This document shows positions 1 through 10,549 of a DNA stretch of 64,000 bases, piece after piece. Position 1 is the first letter of the stretch. Each line of letters starts with the position of its first letter. The translations under genes were made by a program, and so were the position numbers. The stretch comes from Treponema sp. OMZ 798. Its GTDB lineage: Bacteria; Spirochaetota; Spirochaetia; Treponematales; Treponemataceae. The stretch lies in the NCBI RefSeq assembly GCF_024181385.1, contig NZ_CP051305.1, positions 1,054,001-1,118,000 on the forward strand. Reading direction: 5' to 3'. Below the pieces are notes generated by a model, which was not told the origin of the DNA, ran no database searches, and saw only the letters and a program-made list of their open reading frames with translations.

Positions 1-170
1 TTTCCTTTTTGGAATTCGATAAAATAACCAAGTGGAACTCCGCCGGTATATCCGAAGCCTGCCAAATCAAAGTTTTGCCCCATTGCAAAACTACCCATAA
101 TTAAAAAAAGACACAAAAGTGAACTTTTTTTTAATAAACCGATCTTTCTTTTTAAAAACATTTTCTTCAT
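1..170 (-). CDS. NADase-type glycan-binding domain protein, third tandem copy (partial, N-terminus only)
   Basis: This is the first 56 codons of a gene that runs off the left edge of the window. The translation starts MKKMFLKRKIG and has the same hydrophobic signal peptide and mature start (QNFDLAGFGYTGG) as the two complete paralogs that follow. The start and the AAGGAG ribosome site sit in the same sequence context as the next copy. The domain is known only from those full-length copies, because the part that would show it lies outside the window. Confidence 0.85.
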   Translation of the reverse strand, partial: MKKMFLKRKIGLLKKSSLLCLFLIMGSFAMGQNFDLAGFGYTGGVPLGYFIEFQKG

Positions 171-185
171 CTCCTTATAAAAGTT

Positions 186-1133
186 TTATTCGTATGGAAT
201 AACTTCGGTCCTCCACAAAATCATAAAATGAATAGCCGTGTCCTCGTATTTTGTACCCTTGTACACATCCAATATGGTAATCTTAACATCTTCTTGTTCG
301 GGTAAAAAACTTATGTCCACAGTTTGCGGATGGGGCGTGTCCTTTACGGTAAATTCTTTTTTTCTGCCGCTTTTAACACCTTCAACCGATATTTTTTTAA
401 TCCTTCCGTTTTCATCATAAAGCTTAGGGTTTGAAGCGGAAATGTAACCGTTCATCAAGAGTATGTATTTATAAAAAGATCTGTTTTCGGTGCTTATTGT
501 AAAGGTCTCTCCTATACCCCAGCCGTCTACACCTTCTACCCAAGGGGTGTCCTGTTCCATAATTGATAAATTTTCTATTTTATAGTCTCTTTTTCCTTCT
601 TTTGATTCTTCGACAAAATACGAACTTACATTTTCATAATTAAAACAAGGATATTCTCCTGTTCCTCCCATGGGAAATCTTGTAAAAAAGCCTGAAGCTT
701 TTTTACCCTTGCGTGCTGGCAGCATACCCAGTCCTATAATACCGTCCTCGTTTTCTTTCCAAGCTTTTTTTGCCAATCCCGTTAAAAGCATAAACTTATT
801 TCCGTAGTAATTTTTTGATTCGGGATTAAGTCCTGCATATAGGCCTTCAGGTATATCGGCATCCAATTCAAATAAGGGAAACCTACCTATATATTTTTTT
901 TTGTAAGTGTAGAGCTTTTTTACTCTTTTCTGATTTGCATTGTACCAGCTTATTTCGATTTTGTTTCCTTTTTGGAATTCAATAAAATAGGGGCATGGTA
1001 CCATACCTGTATATCCGAAGCCTGCCAAATCAAAGTTTTGTCCTATTGCAAAACTCCCCATAATTAAAAAAAGACACAAAAGTGAACTTTTTTTTAATAA
1101 ACCGATCTTTCTTTTTAAAAACATTTTCTTCAT
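186..1133 (-). CDS. Secreted NADase-type glycan-binding domain protein (tandem paralog)
   Basis: A 315-residue exported protein of unknown cellular role. Residues 1-31 form a signal peptide (basic start, hydrophobic core, SFAIGQ). The C-terminal half carries the signature of the discoidin-like NADase-type glycan-binding domain: DTPWVEGVDGWGIGE, then a LLMNGY-SNPKLY-N-RIKK stretch, then DTPHPQTV and ILDVYKGTKYEDT-I. I recognise these motifs from the family. No enzymatic domain accompanies it, so a binding role at the cell surface or in the periplasm is inferred. It lies 15 bp downstream of a close paralog on the same strand, with an AAGGAGA ribosome site 6 nt before the ATG. The last 60 or so residues are almost identical to the neighbouring copy, while the middle varies. 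Confidence 0.8.
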   Translation of the reverse strand: MKKMFLKRKIGLLKKSSLLCLFLIMGSFAIGQNFDLAGFGYTGMVPCPYFIEFQKGNKIEISWYNANQKRVKKLYTYKKKYIGRFPLFELDADIPEGLYAGLNPESKNYYGNKFMLLTGLAKKAWKENEDGIIGLGMLPARKGKKASGFFTRFPMGGTGEYPCFNYENVSSYFVEESKEGKRDYKIENLSIMEQDTPWVEGVDGWGIGETFTISTENRSFYKYILLMNGYISASNPKLYDENGRIKKISVEGVKSGRKKEFTVKDTPHPQTVDISFLPEQEDVKITILDVYKGTKYEDTAIHFMILWRTEVIPYE

Positions 1134-1148
1134 CTCCTTATAAAAGTT

Positions 1149-2087
1149 TTATTCGTATGGAATAACTTCGGTCCTCCACAAAATCATAAAATGAATAGCC
1201 GTGTCCTCGTATTTTGTACCCTTGTAAACATCCAATATCGTAATCTTAACATCTTCTTGTTCGGGTAAAAAACTTATGTCCACAGTTTGAGGATGGGGTG
1301 TATCCTTTACGGTGAATTCTTTTTTCTTGCCGCTTGTAACTCCCTCAACCATTATCTTTTTAATTCTTCCGTTTTCATCATAAAGTTTAGGATTTGAAGC
1401 TGAAATATAACCGTTCATCAGTAAAATGTATTTATCATCACTGCTCTTCCATGTTTTTATAACAAAGGACTCTCCTATACCCCAGCCGTCTACACCTTCT
1501 ACCCAAGGAGTGTCTTCTCTCATGTCGCATAGATTTTCTATCTTGTATTCTCTTTTTCCTTCCTTTGATTTTTCGACAAGATGAGAACTTACATTTTCAT
1601 AGTAAAAATAAGGTGTTTCTCCTGAGCCCCCTGAGGGAAATCTTGTAAAAAAGCCTTCTGCTTTTTTACCCTTGTGTGCAGGCAGCATGCCAAGACCTAT
1701 AATATCATCCTCGTTTTCTTTCCAAGCTTTTTTTACCAAGCCCGTTAAAAGCATAAATTTATTGCCTAAATATTCTTTTGATTGAGGATCAAGGTTTGCA
1801 TATAGGTCATCGGGCATATCGGCATTCAATTCAAATAAAGGAAACCTACCTATGTACTTTTTTTGGTACTTATAGCTCTTTTTTACCTTTTGTTCTTTTG
1901 TATCATACCAGCTTATTTCGATCTTGTTCCCTTTTTGGAATTTAATAAAATAAGCAACGGGAGGTCCGTCCGTATATCCGAAGCCTGCCAAATCAAAGTT
2001 TTGTCCTATTGCAAAACTACCCATAATTAAAAAAAGACATAAAAATAAGTTTTTTTTAAATAAACCGATTTTACTTTTTAAAAACAT
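1149..2087 (-). CDS. Secreted NADase-type glycan-binding domain protein (tandem paralog)
   Basis: A 312-residue paralog of the gene directly downstream, with the same architecture: signal peptide to about residue 29, a variable middle and the C-terminal glycan-binding-type domain (WVEGVDGWGIGE, LLMNGYISASNPKLYDENG, DVYKGTKYEDT). Differences concentrate in residues 35-110 and 150-215, whereas both ends are nearly invariant, which fits recent tandem duplication with gene conversion. The start is set by an AAGGAGA ribosome site. It is probably the first gene of the three-copy unit; a hairpin terminator lies between it and the upstream gene. Function beyond carbohydrate binding cannot be read from the sequence. 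Confidence 0.8.
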   Translation of the reverse strand: MFLKSKIGLFKKNLFLCLFLIMGSFAIGQNFDLAGFGYTDGPPVAYFIKFQKGNKIEISWYDTKEQKVKKSYKYQKKYIGRFPLFELNADMPDDLYANLDPQSKEYLGNKFMLLTGLVKKAWKENEDDIIGLGMLPAHKGKKAEGFFTRFPSGGSGETPYFYYENVSSHLVEKSKEGKREYKIENLCDMREDTPWVEGVDGWGIGESFVIKTWKSSDDKYILLMNGYISASNPKLYDENGRIKKIMVEGVTSGKKKEFTVKDTPHPQTVDISFLPEQEDVKITILDVYKGTKYEDTAIHFMILWRTEVIPYE

Positions 2088-2124
2088 TTTCTTTTCTCCT
2101 TATAAAAGCTTTTAAGTAATTTTT

Positions 2125-2153
2125 TAAACCGAACAGGTCTTTAACCTGTCCGG
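2125..2153 (-). terminator. Hairpin terminator after the GG-leader protein gene
   Basis: On the minus strand a 10-bp stem (CCGGACAGGT / ACCTGTTCGG, one G-U pair) with a 5-nt loop is followed by TTTAAAAAATT. It separates the double-glycine-leader gene from the tandem paralogs. The U-tract is weak, so termination may be partial. Confidence 0.55.
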
Positions 2154-2173
2154 AAGATGTCGCTAGTAAATAA

Positions 2174-3475
2174 TTATATATCTACATGCCGTTTAGATGT
2201 TATGGTAACGTTGATATTTTCGGGAGTGATTCCTGTCAGCATATTCATAAAATCATCATGTGTGGACTGTCCTCCTGTTATGGACGAAATACATCCTGCA
2301 GACCAAGGATTAATCCATATCCTATTACCCTTTTTCGGTATAAAACCTTTTTTATATTCGGTAGCATGAAAAAGATAGTATTTGGAATTTATATCATCCC
2401 TAATATTTTTAGGAATGTTTGAATCCTTAGTTTGCAGTCTCAATGTATTTTGAAAACAATCAGAATTATATGTACCATCTGATTGCTTTGTTAGTTTTTT
2501 TGCCGTAAAATAATATTTGCCGTCAGGTAAGGTCATACCTTTATGTTCATCAGCAAAAGCCTTACTTTCTGCATTAGCACCAACCATGTCCTGAATATTG
2601 CACTTTACAACCTGGCCATTTGCTAACTTTACGGTCTCAATAGTCCGAACCGAATCGAATTTATTTCCGTACCCGTCATGCTCACGCTTAATCGAAATAT
2701 CCATACCATCTACCTTAAAATCATCAAAGGTAACGTCCTGCCCCCTTATATCGCTGGCAACAACGAGGCTTGAAGGCTTTTTGTTTGTATACTTATCAAG
2801 TATATCTTTTTTTGTTCCTCCTATAGCATCATTATAAAAATCATCTTCGGATGACTTTCTTTTGGAGAACAAAGCCATCCTCGCTCTCTCACTTGGTGAA
2901 AGAGGTTTAGGGCCCGCATCGGCTGCTTGTGTTGTCTGCGTAGTATTGTTTGCTGCAGGCGGGGTGTTTGTTTGTCCTTCGCTTTCTCCGGTTCCGGTTT
3001 CACTGTTTCCATCATCATCCGTAGGAAGATTTATGTTTCCTCCTGTTTCATCATCACCATTATCCGATGTATCTCCTGAAGAATCATTACCGTCTCCATC
3101 ATTGTCCGAGTTATCGGCCGGCGGATTATTATCGTCTACCGGATTGCCCGGGCTCGGCGGATTGTTGCCGTCTACCGGATTGCCGGGTTCAGATGTATCA
3201 CCGTCAGGATTTTCACAATCTCCGTTTCCTCCATCATCATTGCTGTTGTTCGGCGGATTTCCAGGGTTGTCTGTGCCGGGCTCCGGTGCAGGACTTGGAT
3301 CAGGGCTGGGCGTGGGTGCATAATGATGGTTTCCGTCATCATCGATTATATGGATCGGGTCCGGTGACGGATTGCATACATGGATATCCCTTGTGTTTAC
3401 TGTGGTGGCACCTCCAACTACATTCATCAGATCATCCATTTCTAATAAGTGATATAAATCTTTCCCATTTTCCAT
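2174..3475 (-). CDS. Double-glycine-leader secreted protein with low-complexity tether and SAGC C-terminal domain
   Basis: A 433-residue protein. The start chosen is the ATG at 3475, which has a strong AAGGAGA site; a longer reading adds 38 residues without support. Residues 1-22 (LLEMDDLMNVVGG) look like a bacteriocin-type double-glycine leader cleaved after Gly22 by a C39-peptidase ABC exporter, but no such exporter is in this window. Residues of about 40-215 are Pro/Asp/Gly/Asn/Ser-rich with repeats of the type EPGNPVDGNNPP, and look disordered. The C-terminal 170 residues look globular (LPDGKYYFTAKKL, YYLFHATEY, WINPWSAGCIS). The His and S-x-G-C spacing recalls the active site of L,D-transpeptidases (YkuD fold), but this is a guess. 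The protein may be a secreted wall- or surface-acting factor rather than a bacteriocin, given its size. Confidence 0.7.
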   Translation of the reverse strand: MENGKDLYHLLEMDDLMNVVGGATTVNTRDIHVCNPSPDPIHIIDDDGNHHYAPTPSPDPSPAPEPGTDNPGNPPNNSNDDGGNGDCENPDGDTSEPGNPVDGNNPPSPGNPVDDNNPPADNSDNDGDGNDSSGDTSDNGDDETGGNINLPTDDDGNSETGTGESEGQTNTPPAANNTTQTTQAADAGPKPLSPSERARMALFSKRKSSEDDFYNDAIGGTKKDILDKYTNKKPSSLVVASDIRGQDVTFDDFKVDGMDISIKREHDGYGNKFDSVRTIETVKLANGQVVKCNIQDMVGANAESKAFADEHKGMTLPDGKYYFTAKKLTKQSDGTYNSDCFQNTLRLQTKDSNIPKNIRDDINSKYYLFHATEYKKGFIPKKGNRIWINPWSAGCISSITGGQSTHDDFMNMLTGITPENINVTITSKRHVDI

Positions 3476-3560
3476 AAATTTCTCCTTGTAAAAAAATATT
3501 TTTTCCATGCATAGAAAATATGGAAGCTTTCGGAAATCACTTAATTTTCCTCCTGCCTCC

Positions 3561-3589
3561 ATTATATTATAGCTTTTAGCTAAAAACAA
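3561..3589 (-). promoter_or_regulatory. Promoter of the GG-leader gene
   Basis: On the minus strand TTGTTT (3589-3584) and TATAAT (3566-3561) are 17 bp apart. A second overlapping TATAAT lies at 3571-3566. The start site would fall near 3554, giving a leader of about 80 nt before the ATG at 3475. Confidence 0.55.
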
Positions 3590-3652
3590 TAGTACTTTTT
3601 TTAAAAATATATTTTTTTTTATTTTTTTTATCTAAGCTTATTTTTTTCTCTC

Positions 3653-3679
3653 TTGACACTATGACACCTATCGTATAAT
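3653..3679 (+). promoter_or_regulatory. Promoter of gpmA
   Basis: TTGACA (3653-3658) and TATAAT (3674-3679) are both consensus hexamers, with a short 15-bp spacer. The predicted start is about 17 nt before the gpmA ATG, just leaving room for the GGAGG site at 3693. Confidence 0.65.
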
Positions 3680-3702
3680 ATTAACCTTAATTGGAGGACT
3701 AT

Positions 3703-4446
3703 ATGAAATTGGTTTTGGTCAGGCATGGCGAAAGTGAATGGAATAAGCTTAATCTATTTACCGGCTGGACGGATGTAGATTTAAGCGAAAAGGGTGTAGA
3801 AGAAGCAAAGGAGGGCGGAACTTACTTAAAAAAAGAAGGTTTTGACTTCGATATATGCTATACCTCCTATCTAAAAAGGGCAATCCACACCCTCAATCAT
3901 ATTTTAAGCGAGATGGATAGAGAATGGCTTCCCGTCATAAAAACTTGGAAGCTGAACGAAAGGCATTATGGGGCCTTGCAGGGCTTAAACAAAGCAGAAA
4001 CAGCCGAAAAATACGGAGAGGATCAGGTAAAAATTTGGCGCCGATCCTTTGATATTGCCCCTCCTGTCTTGGAAGGAGGAGATAAGCGTTGTCCCTATTT
4101 GCAGGAACAATACAGGGGTATTGAAAAAGCGGAGCTCCCTCTAACCGAAAGCTTAAAAGATACCATAGCCAGAGCCGTTCCTTTTTTTGAAGAGACTATA
4201 AAGCCTCAAATGCTTGAAGGAAAAAGAATTCTTATAACAGCCCATGGGAACTCCCTCAGGGCATTGGTCAAGTACTTTGAAAATTTAAGCGATGAAGAAA
4301 TCATTTCCGTAAATATTCCGACAGGCGTTCCCTTGGTCTACGAATTCGATAAGAATTTTAAGGTTATGAGTAAACGCTATCTGGGAGACCAAGAAAAAAT
4401 AAACGCAAAAATAAATGCAGTTGCAAATCAAGGAAAAAAGAAATAA
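3703..4446 (+). CDS. gpmA: 2,3-bisphosphoglycerate-dependent phosphoglycerate mutase
   Basis: Interconverts 3- and 2-phosphoglycerate in glycolysis in the cytoplasm. The 247-residue product has the family length. It has the RHGESEWN catalytic histidine motif at residues 8-15, [20 protein letters not shown], the RRSFDIAPP loop and the second histidine in [11 protein letters not shown]. The ATG at 3703 is preferred over an in-frame TTG at 3691 because a GGAGG site begins at 3693, inside the longer reading. It has its own strong promoter, and the next plus-strand gene begins 14 bp downstream. Confidence 0.96.
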   Translation: MKLVLVRHGESEWNKLNLFTGWTDVDLSEKGVEEAKEGGTYLKKEGFDFDICYTSYLKRAIHTLNHILSEMDREWLPVIKTWKLNERHYGALQGLNKAETAEKYGEDQVKIWRRSFDIAPPVLEGGDKRCPYLQEQYRGIEKAELPLTESLKDTIARAVPFFEETIKPQMLEGKRILITAHGNSLRALVKYFENLSDEEIISVNIPTGVPLVYEFDKNFKVMSKRYLGDQEKINAKINAVANQGKKK

Positions 4447-4460
4447 GGTAAGAATATAAA

Positions 4461-5942
4461 ATGAAGCGAATTTTAGTAGGATGCATAAATCACGAGTCGA
4501 ACAGCTTTAATCCTATTATTACGGGTATTGAAGATTTTGTTATTTTTAGAGGAGAAGAAGTTTTAACAAAAGGTTTAAAACCCTATTACTCTTCTACCGG
4601 AATTATCGAAACTATTCAAAAATGGGGCTGGGAGGTTGTTCCTGCCGTAGTTGCAAGGGCTGTTCCGAACGGCTTGGTGGATTATAATCTATATACCGAG
4701 CTTAAAAAAGATTTTTTAGCCTATATAGATAAGGCCCTTTTAGAAGCTCCGATTGACGGCATCTGCTTAGGCCTTCACGGTTCTTTAAAGGTTCAAAAAA
4801 TAGGACCTGCCGAAGGAGACCTTTTAAAAGCAATCCGCGAAAAGCTTCCCCATATTCCTTTAACGACAGCTTTGGACATGCATGCTACCGTAACCGATGA
4901 GATGATTAAATATTGTGACGGTATCGTAGGTTATAAAACCGCTCCTCATATTGACTGCTATGAAACCGGTGTCCATGCAGCCGAACTTTTAAAAGCTGCC
5001 TTAGAGCCTTCAAATAAACTTTGTATAGGAAGGGTAAAAATCCCCATGCTGGTGGCAGGAGAAAAAAGCGAAACCGCCGCCGAGCCTATGAAGAGTTTAA
5101 TCGCCTCTTGTGTCGAGGCCGAAAAGGATAATGGCTTGCTTGCCGCCTCCGTTCTTTTGGGCTTTCCGTGGGCAGACAGCAAGGATAACGGAGTAAACAT
5201 TGTAACAACTGCCTTAAACGATCAGGCCCTTGCAGACAGGGCAGCCTTAAAGATAGCCAAGGAATTTTGGGCCGAGCGTCATAATTTTAAATTTAAGGTA
5301 GAGCATTATGATTCCTTTACTGCAATAAAAACCGCAGTTGAATCGGTAATGCAAAATAAAGAATGCCCCGTCTTTGTCTCCGATTCGGGAGATAATCCTA
5401 CAGCCGGTTCTACCGGAGATTCCACCGAGTGCTTTGAGGCTCTTTTAAAACAAAAAGAAGCTTTAAGAGCTCTACCCACTAAGGTGCTTTATTCCGGATT
5501 TTTCGATAAGGCTGCCGTTGAAAAATGCTTTGAGGCAGGGGAGGGCTCTTCCTTAGAAATAACTATAGGCGGAACATGGGATAAAATCAACGGCAAAAAA
5601 ATTCCTTGCCCCGTAAAGGTTTTAAAACTTGTAAAAAACTACGGCGTTTATGATTCCCGATTGGCTTTTGTCGAAATGGAAAACATAAGAATAGTTTTAA
5701 CCTCAAATCACATAGGCTTCGGAGATGAGGAGCTCTTGCCTGCCTTGGGTGTAAACACAGAAGATTATTGTATAGTTATTGTAAAGCTGGGTTATCTGGA
5801 GCCCTGTTTTCAAAAAATAGCAAAAAGAGCAATTTTAGCCGAGTCTAAGGGCTGTTCAAATGAAGTTTTAGAAACCTTGGATTACCCTCAAACTCCGCGC
5901 CCCATATATCCCTTGGATAAGGACATGGATATAAAATTATAA
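4461..5942 (+). CDS. M81 family metallopeptidase (MlrC-like)
   Basis: A 493-residue protein of the M81 family, whose founding member MlrC degrades linearised microcystin. The physiological substrate in bacteria like this one is not known. The N-terminal domain has the opening [12 protein letters not shown], the metal-site stretch [12 protein letters not shown] and the [12 protein letters not shown] motif. The C-terminal domain has [15 protein letters not shown]. No signal peptide, so it is cytoplasmic. It starts 14 bp after gpmA and ends 19 bp before the large activase gene, so the three may be cotranscribed. Confidence 0.88.
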   Translation: MKRILVGCINHESNSFNPIITGIEDFVIFRGEEVLTKGLKPYYSSTGIIETIQKWGWEVVPAVVARAVPNGLVDYNLYTELKKDFLAYIDKALLEAPIDGICLGLHGSLKVQKIGPAEGDLLKAIREKLPHIPLTTALDMHATVTDEMIKYCDGIVGYKTAPHIDCYETGVHAAELLKAALEPSNKLCIGRVKIPMLVAGEKSETAAEPMKSLIASCVEAEKDNGLLAASVLLGFPWADSKDNGVNIVTTALNDQALADRAALKIAKEFWAERHNFKFKVEHYDSFTAIKTAVESVMQNKECPVFVSDSGDNPTAGSTGDSTECFEALLKQKEALRALPTKVLYSGFFDKAAVEKCFEAGEGSSLEITIGGTWDKINGKKIPCPVKVLKLVKNYGVYDSRLAFVEMENIRIVLTSNHIGFGDEELLPALGVNTEDYCIVIVKLGYLEPCFQKIAKRAILAESKGCSNEVLETLDYPQTPRPIYPLDKDMDIKL

Positions 5943-5961
5943 TTTAAAATCGGTTGGTATT

Positions 5962-8900
5962 ATGAATAAAGAGAGTGTGCTGCGTTTTGGAATCGATGTC
6001 GGATCGACTACCGTAAAGGTTGTTGTTTTAGAAGATGACGGAACGGTTTTGTTCAGTAAGTATCAAAGGCATAGGGCCGATATACGGACAACTATTATAT
6101 CCGTTTGCGAACTTGCTGTTGAAGCTGTCGAAAAAAAATACGGAGAAGATGTAGAGCTCTCCCTCATTGTAACGGGATCAGGAGGGCTTGCCGTTTCGCA
6201 CTGGCTCAATATTCCCTTTATTCAAGAGGTCGTAGCCTCAACTGCCGCCGTAAAAAAAATAATTCCTCACACCGATGTTATAATAGAACTCGGCGGCGAG
6301 GATGCAAAGATTACTTATTTTGAGCACGCCAATATCGAGCAAAGAATGAACGGAACCTGTGCAGGAGGTACGGGCTCTTTTATAGACCAGATGGCCGCCC
6401 TCTTGGAAACCGATGCCTTGGGCTTAAACGAGCTTGCAAAAAATGCTAAGACCATTTACCCTATAGCCGCCCGCTGCGGAGTCTTTGCCAAGACCGACGT
6501 TCAGCCCCTTATAAACGAGGGCGCAAAAAGAGAGGACATAGCAGCCAGCATCTTTCAGGCTGTTGTAAGCCAGACTATTTCGGGCCTTGCCTGCGGTAAG
6601 CCCATAAGGGGAAAGGTTGCTTTTTTGGGAGGCCCCTTACATTTTTTAGATCAGTTAAGGCACAGGTTTATCGAAACCTTAAAGCTTAAAGAAGATGAAA
6701 TTATCACTCCTGAAAATTCGGAACTCTTTGTAGCCATGGGGGCAGCCTTGAGTGCCGCCGGAGGCTTTAAGATACCTAAGACTTCAAGCTCTCCCTTTAA
6801 CCGGTCTGCTCTCTTGGACCTAAAAAAGGCTCAGTTTAAAACCTCTACAAAAAAGGACGAAAATAAATCGCCTCTTGTTTTTGAGGAGGAGCCTGAGACA
6901 AAACCCCGGTTTATAGCACTTTCAAAATTCAAAAAAGATATTTATAAGATAGCTTCTTCCGAGATGCCCGAGGTTCAGCGCCTTCCTCCTCTTTTTAAAA
7001 ATGAAGAAGAACTTGAGACTTTCAGGATAAGGCATGCAAAGGAAAAAGCTCCCTCGGCCGATATTTCCTCTGCTTCCGGCCCCGTCTTTTTAGGGCTTGA
7101 TGCAGGCTCAACTACCACCAAGGCCGTTTTAATTGATGGGGAAGGAAAAATTCTCTGGCGTTTTTATGATGTAAATGCAGGAAACCCTGTCGAACTTGCA
7201 GTAAGGGTTTTAAAAGACCTTTACAAAATGCTTCCTCCAAAAGCCTATATAGCCCGCTCCGTTTCTACAGGATATGGGGAGGGGCTTTTTCAGGCTGCTT
7301 TGGGTGTAGATGCAGGAGAGGTTGAAACGATCGCACACTACCGTGCCGCAGAATTCTTTTTACCCGGAGTAGACTTCCTTTTGGATATAGGCGGTCAAGA
7401 TATGAAGTGCCTCCGCATGAAAAACGGAGCCATAAGCTCTATTCAGCTGAATGAGGCTTGTTCCTCAGGCTGCGGAAGCTTTTTGGATAACTTTGCCCGA
7501 TCCCTCGGAATGAGCATAAGCGAATTTGCGAGCATGGCTCTTCTTGCCGAAAAACCCGTAGATTTAGGTACACGATGCACGGTTTTTATGAACAGCCGAG
7601 TTAAGCAGGCTCAAAAAGAAGGAGCCTCGGTAGGAGACATTTCTTCAGGTCTTTCTTATTCCGTTATAAAAAATGCCCTCTTTAAGGTTATTAAATTGCG
7701 CGATGCTTCCGAGGTAGGAAGCAAGGTAATAGTGCAGGGCGGAACCTTTAATAACGATGCCGTTTTGCGTGCTTTTGAGCTTGTTTCGGGAAGACAGGCT
7801 GTCCGCCCGGATGTCGCAGGGCTTATGGGTGCATACGGAGCTGCCTTAATTGCAAAAGATCAATGGCATGACCTTGACGAAGAAAATCTTTCTGAAGGAA
7901 AAATAAGATCGAATATTGCCGATATGGAAGGCTTGGAAAACTTTAAGGTAAAGCTTGATTTATTGCGCTGTCCCAAATGCCCGAATAACTGCCTTTTAAC
8001 AGTAAACACCTTCGACATTTGCGGAGTAAAGCGCCGTTTTATTACGGGAAACAGATGTGAACGCGGTGCAGAACTCGATAAAAACAGCGGAATTGAAGAG
8101 TGTTCATCTCAAGTTTCCTCTAAAGATCAAGAAGATGTAAACAAAAAAGATATACCCAACCTCTTTGACTGGAAGTATAAGAGGCTTTTTAAATATAAGC
8201 CCATTCCTAAAAATGAAGCACCCAGAGGCGAGATAGGAATTCCACGGGTTTTAAACATGTACGAAAACTATCCGTTCTGGTTTACCTTTTTTACTGAGCT
8301 GGGATTTTCGGTTAGAATTTCTCCCCGCTCAACCAGAGGTACCTACGAGATGGGCCTTGAATCGATTCCGTCCGAATCGGTTTGTTATCCCGGAAAGATA
8401 GCTCACGGTCATATTGAGGCCCTCTTAAAATTAGGCGTAAAAAATATTTTCTATCCCTGTATTCCTTATGAGAAAAAAGAAGATGACGGAGCCGGAAACC
8501 ATTATAATTGCCCCATTGTTACAAGCTATCCTGAGGTTCTAAAAAACAATATCGATGTTCTAAGGCAGGATGCAAATATAATTTATTTAAATCCCTTTTT
8601 ACCCTATTATGACAAGAACCGATTGATAGATCGTCTTCATGAGGAGCTGGGTGCAAAGTTTTCGATACGTTTGGAAGAAATAATGACTGCCGTTAATGCG
8701 GCATGGACCGAAGAAGAAGGCTTTAAAAAGGAAACGGAGGAGAAGGGAGAAGAGGTTTTACGCATAATGAAAGAAAAAAATCTTAAAGGCATTGTGCTTG
8801 CAGGCCGTCCCTATCACCTTGACCCCGAAATAAACCACGGCATCCCTGAAATGCTCAACGGTCTCGGTCTTGCGGTTTTAACCGAGGACTCGGTTGCCCA

Positions 8901-10464
8901 CTTAGGAAAAATAGAGCGGCCCTTGCGTGTCGTAGATCAGTGGACTTATCATAACCGTCTCTATAGGGCCGGAAACTTTACTGCAACTCAAGATAATCTG
9001 GAATTTATACAGCTTACCAGCTTCGGCTGCGGTTTGGATGCGGTAACGGCCGATCAGGTTCAGGAAATAGTTGAGTCAAAGGGGAAGATGTACACCCTCA
9101 TAAAAATAGATGAAGGTTCAAACCTCGGAGCCGTGAGAATAAGAGTACGTAGTCTTTTGGCTGCTGTCAAGGAAAGAAAGAGGCATAAACTTTCTTTAAC
9201 AAGAAAAAGCTCGGCCTATGAGCGCATAGTTTTTTCAAAGGAGATGGAAAAACGATACACTATTTTAGCCCCTCAGATGTCTCCCATTCATTTTGACCTT
9301 ATAGGTGCCGCTATTTCGCACTCAGGCTATAACCTTGAAATTCTTACCGAAATCGATCAAACTGCCGTAGAGTACGGCTTAAAGTATATAAACAATGATG
9401 CCTGTTATCCTGCCATCATAGTTGCAGGACAGATGATAGCAGCTCTAAAATCGGGCCGCTACGATTTACGCACCACAGCTTTGGCGATTACCCAAACAGG
9501 GGGAGGCTGTCGGGCCACAAACTACATAGGCTTTATCAGGCGGGCCCTTATAGATGCCGGTTTGGGCTTTGTTCCGGTAATAGGTATCAGTGCCCAGTCC
9601 ATCGAAAAAAATCCCGGTTTTAAATTAAAGCTCCCTGTTTTACACAGGGTTGCTCAAGCCATGTGCTTAGGCGACCTTTTGATGAGGGTGCTTTACCGTA
9701 CCCGCCCATACGAAAAGGTTCCCGGTTCTGCAAACGAAATATATAAAAAATATGCCGTCCGTATCAAGGATGAGTTAAAAAAAATGTCCTCTAAAAAATA
9801 TAGGGAAATAATAAACGGTATTGTAAGCGAGTTCGACAATCTCCCCTTAAGAAATATCCGAAAACCGAGGGTCGGCGTAGTAGGGGAAATCCTGGTTAAA
9901 TTCCACCCTGCAGCCAATAACGATATCTTTAGTACAATCGAAAGAGAAGGAGCGGAATGTGTCGTTCCTGATCTCTTGGACTTTTTTCTTTATTCTTCTG
10001 TTTCGGGTATCTATCACAATACCTATCTCGATTATTCGTTTAAAAAACGATTCATTGCAAATTTTACAATCTGGGTCATGGAAAGATACAGAAAGCCTAT
10101 AAAAAAAGCTTTAAAGCGAAGCAAGCGTTTTACTCCTCCTGAGAGCATATACAGACTAGCTGATTCAGTAGACGGAATTTTGCAGCTGGGTAATGTGACG
10201 GGAGAAGGCTGGTTCTTGACGGCTGAAATGATAGAACTCATTCATTCAGGCGTTTCAAATATTGCCTGTGTTCAGCCCTTTGCCTGCCTCCCCAATCATG
10301 TAACCGGCAAGGGAATGATAAAGGAGCTGCGACGCCGTTACCCTGAGGCCAATATCTCTGCCATCGACTTCGACCCGGGGGCGAGCGAGGTAAACCAGCT
10401 CAACCGCTTAAAACTCCTCCTAGCCAATGCCAAACCCGGCCTCCACCCCGATGAAACAAAGTGA
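5962..10464 (+). CDS. Giant CoA-substrate-specific enzyme activase (BadF/BcrA ATPase x2, DUF2229, HgdB-like)
   Basis: A 1500-residue multi-domain protein. Residues 5-265 are a BadF/BadG/BcrA/BcrD-type ATPase ([39 protein letters not shown]). Residues of about 375-640 repeat the fold ([38 protein letters not shown]). A Cys-rich stretch (CPKCPNNC) near residue 674 leads into a DUF2229 region (about 755-1000), and a C-terminal part resembles the HgdB subunit of 2-hydroxyacyl-CoA dehydratases. In studied relatives the activator is a [4Fe-4S] protein that drives ATP-dependent electron transfer to the dehydratase. The cysteines of both CxGGxGSF-like motifs are kept. The substrate of these fused proteins is unknown to me, and no separate HgdA/HgdB or CoA-transferase genes are nearby. 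Confidence 0.85.
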   Translation: MNKESVLRFGIDVGSTTVKVVVLEDDGTVLFSKYQRHRADIRTTIISVCELAVEAVEKKYGEDVELSLIVTGSGGLAVSHWLNIPFIQEVVASTAAVKKIIPHTDVIIELGGEDAKITYFEHANIEQRMNGTCAGGTGSFIDQMAALLETDALGLNELAKNAKTIYPIAARCGVFAKTDVQPLINEGAKREDIAASIFQAVVSQTISGLACGKPIRGKVAFLGGPLHFLDQLRHRFIETLKLKEDEIITPENSELFVAMGAALSAAGGFKIPKTSSSPFNRSALLDLKKAQFKTSTKKDENKSPLVFEEEPETKPRFIALSKFKKDIYKIASSEMPEVQRLPPLFKNEEELETFRIRHAKEKAPSADISSASGPVFLGLDAGSTTTKAVLIDGEGKILWRFYDVNAGNPVELAVRVLKDLYKMLPPKAYIARSVSTGYGEGLFQAALGVDAGEVETIAHYRAAEFFLPGVDFLLDIGGQDMKCLRMKNGAISSIQLNEACSSGCGSFLDNFARSLGMSISEFASMALLAEKPVDLGTRCTVFMNSRVKQAQKEGASVGDISSGLSYSVIKNALFKVIKLRDASEVGSKVIVQGGTFNNDAVLRAFELVSGRQAVRPDVAGLMGAYGAALIAKDQWHDLDEENLSEGKIRSNIADMEGLENFKVKLDLLRCPKCPNNCLLTVNTFDICGVKRRFITGNRCERGAELDKNSGIEECSSQVSSKDQEDVNKKDIPNLFDWKYKRLFKYKPIPKNEAPRGEIGIPRVLNMYENYPFWFTFFTELGFSVRISPRSTRGTYEMGLESIPSESVCYPGKIAHGHIEALLKLGVKNIFYPCIPYEKKEDDGAGNHYNCPIVTSYPEVLKNNIDVLRQDANIIYLNPFLPYYDKNRLIDRLHEELGAKFSIRLEEIMTAVNAAWTEEEGFKKETEEKGEEVLRIMKEKNLKGIVLAGRPYHLDPEINHGIPEMLNGLGLAVLTEDSVAHLGKIERPLRVVDQWTYHNRLYRAGNFTATQDNLEFIQLTSFGCGLDAVTADQVQEIVESKGKMYTLIKIDEGSNLGAVRIRVRSLLAAVKERKRHKLSLTRKSSAYERIVFSKEMEKRYTILAPQMSPIHFDLIGAAISHSGYNLEILTEIDQTAVEYGLKYINNDACYPAIIVAGQMIAALKSGRYDLRTTALAITQTGGGCRATNYIGFIRRALIDAGLGFVPVIGISAQSIEKNPGFKLKLPVLHRVAQAMCLGDLLMRVLYRTRPYEKVPGSANEIYKKYAVRIKDELKKMSSKKYREIINGIVSEFDNLPLRNIRKPRVGVVGEILVKFHPAANNDIFSTIEREGAECVVPDLLDFFLYSSVSGIYHNTYLDYSFKKRFIANFTIWVMERYRKPIKKALKRSKRFTPPESIYRLADSVDGILQLGNVTGEGWFLTAEMIELIHSGVSNIACVQPFACLPNHVTGKGMIKELRRRYPEANISAIDFDPGASEVNQLNRLKLLLANAKPGLHPDETK

Positions 10465-10491
10465 GAAGTCCTTTGTACTTTTCTCCCCTTC

Positions 10492-10521
10492 TTGACACTA
10501 AACTTTTTATTTTAGTATAAT
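10492..10521 (+). promoter_or_regulatory. Promoter of the HD-domain gene
   Basis: TTGACA (10492-10497) and TATAAT (10516-10521) are consensus hexamers separated by 18 bp. The start site would be near 10528, about 22 nt ahead of the TTG start codon. Confidence 0.7.
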
Positions 10522-10549
10522 TTTAGCTTATAATAATAAGGAGTTTACT

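Noticed and set aside
2862..3323. Plus-strand frame rich in Ser, Gly and Pro opposite the GG-leader gene
   Set aside because: It mirrors the low-complexity repeats of the real gene on the other strand and has no ribosome site or recognisable domain.
3476..3589. Longer N-terminus for the GG-leader protein
   Set aside because: The extra 38 residues would bury the leader, overlap the promoter (TATAAT at 3561-3566) and lack support, while the ATG at 3475 has a strong ribosome site.
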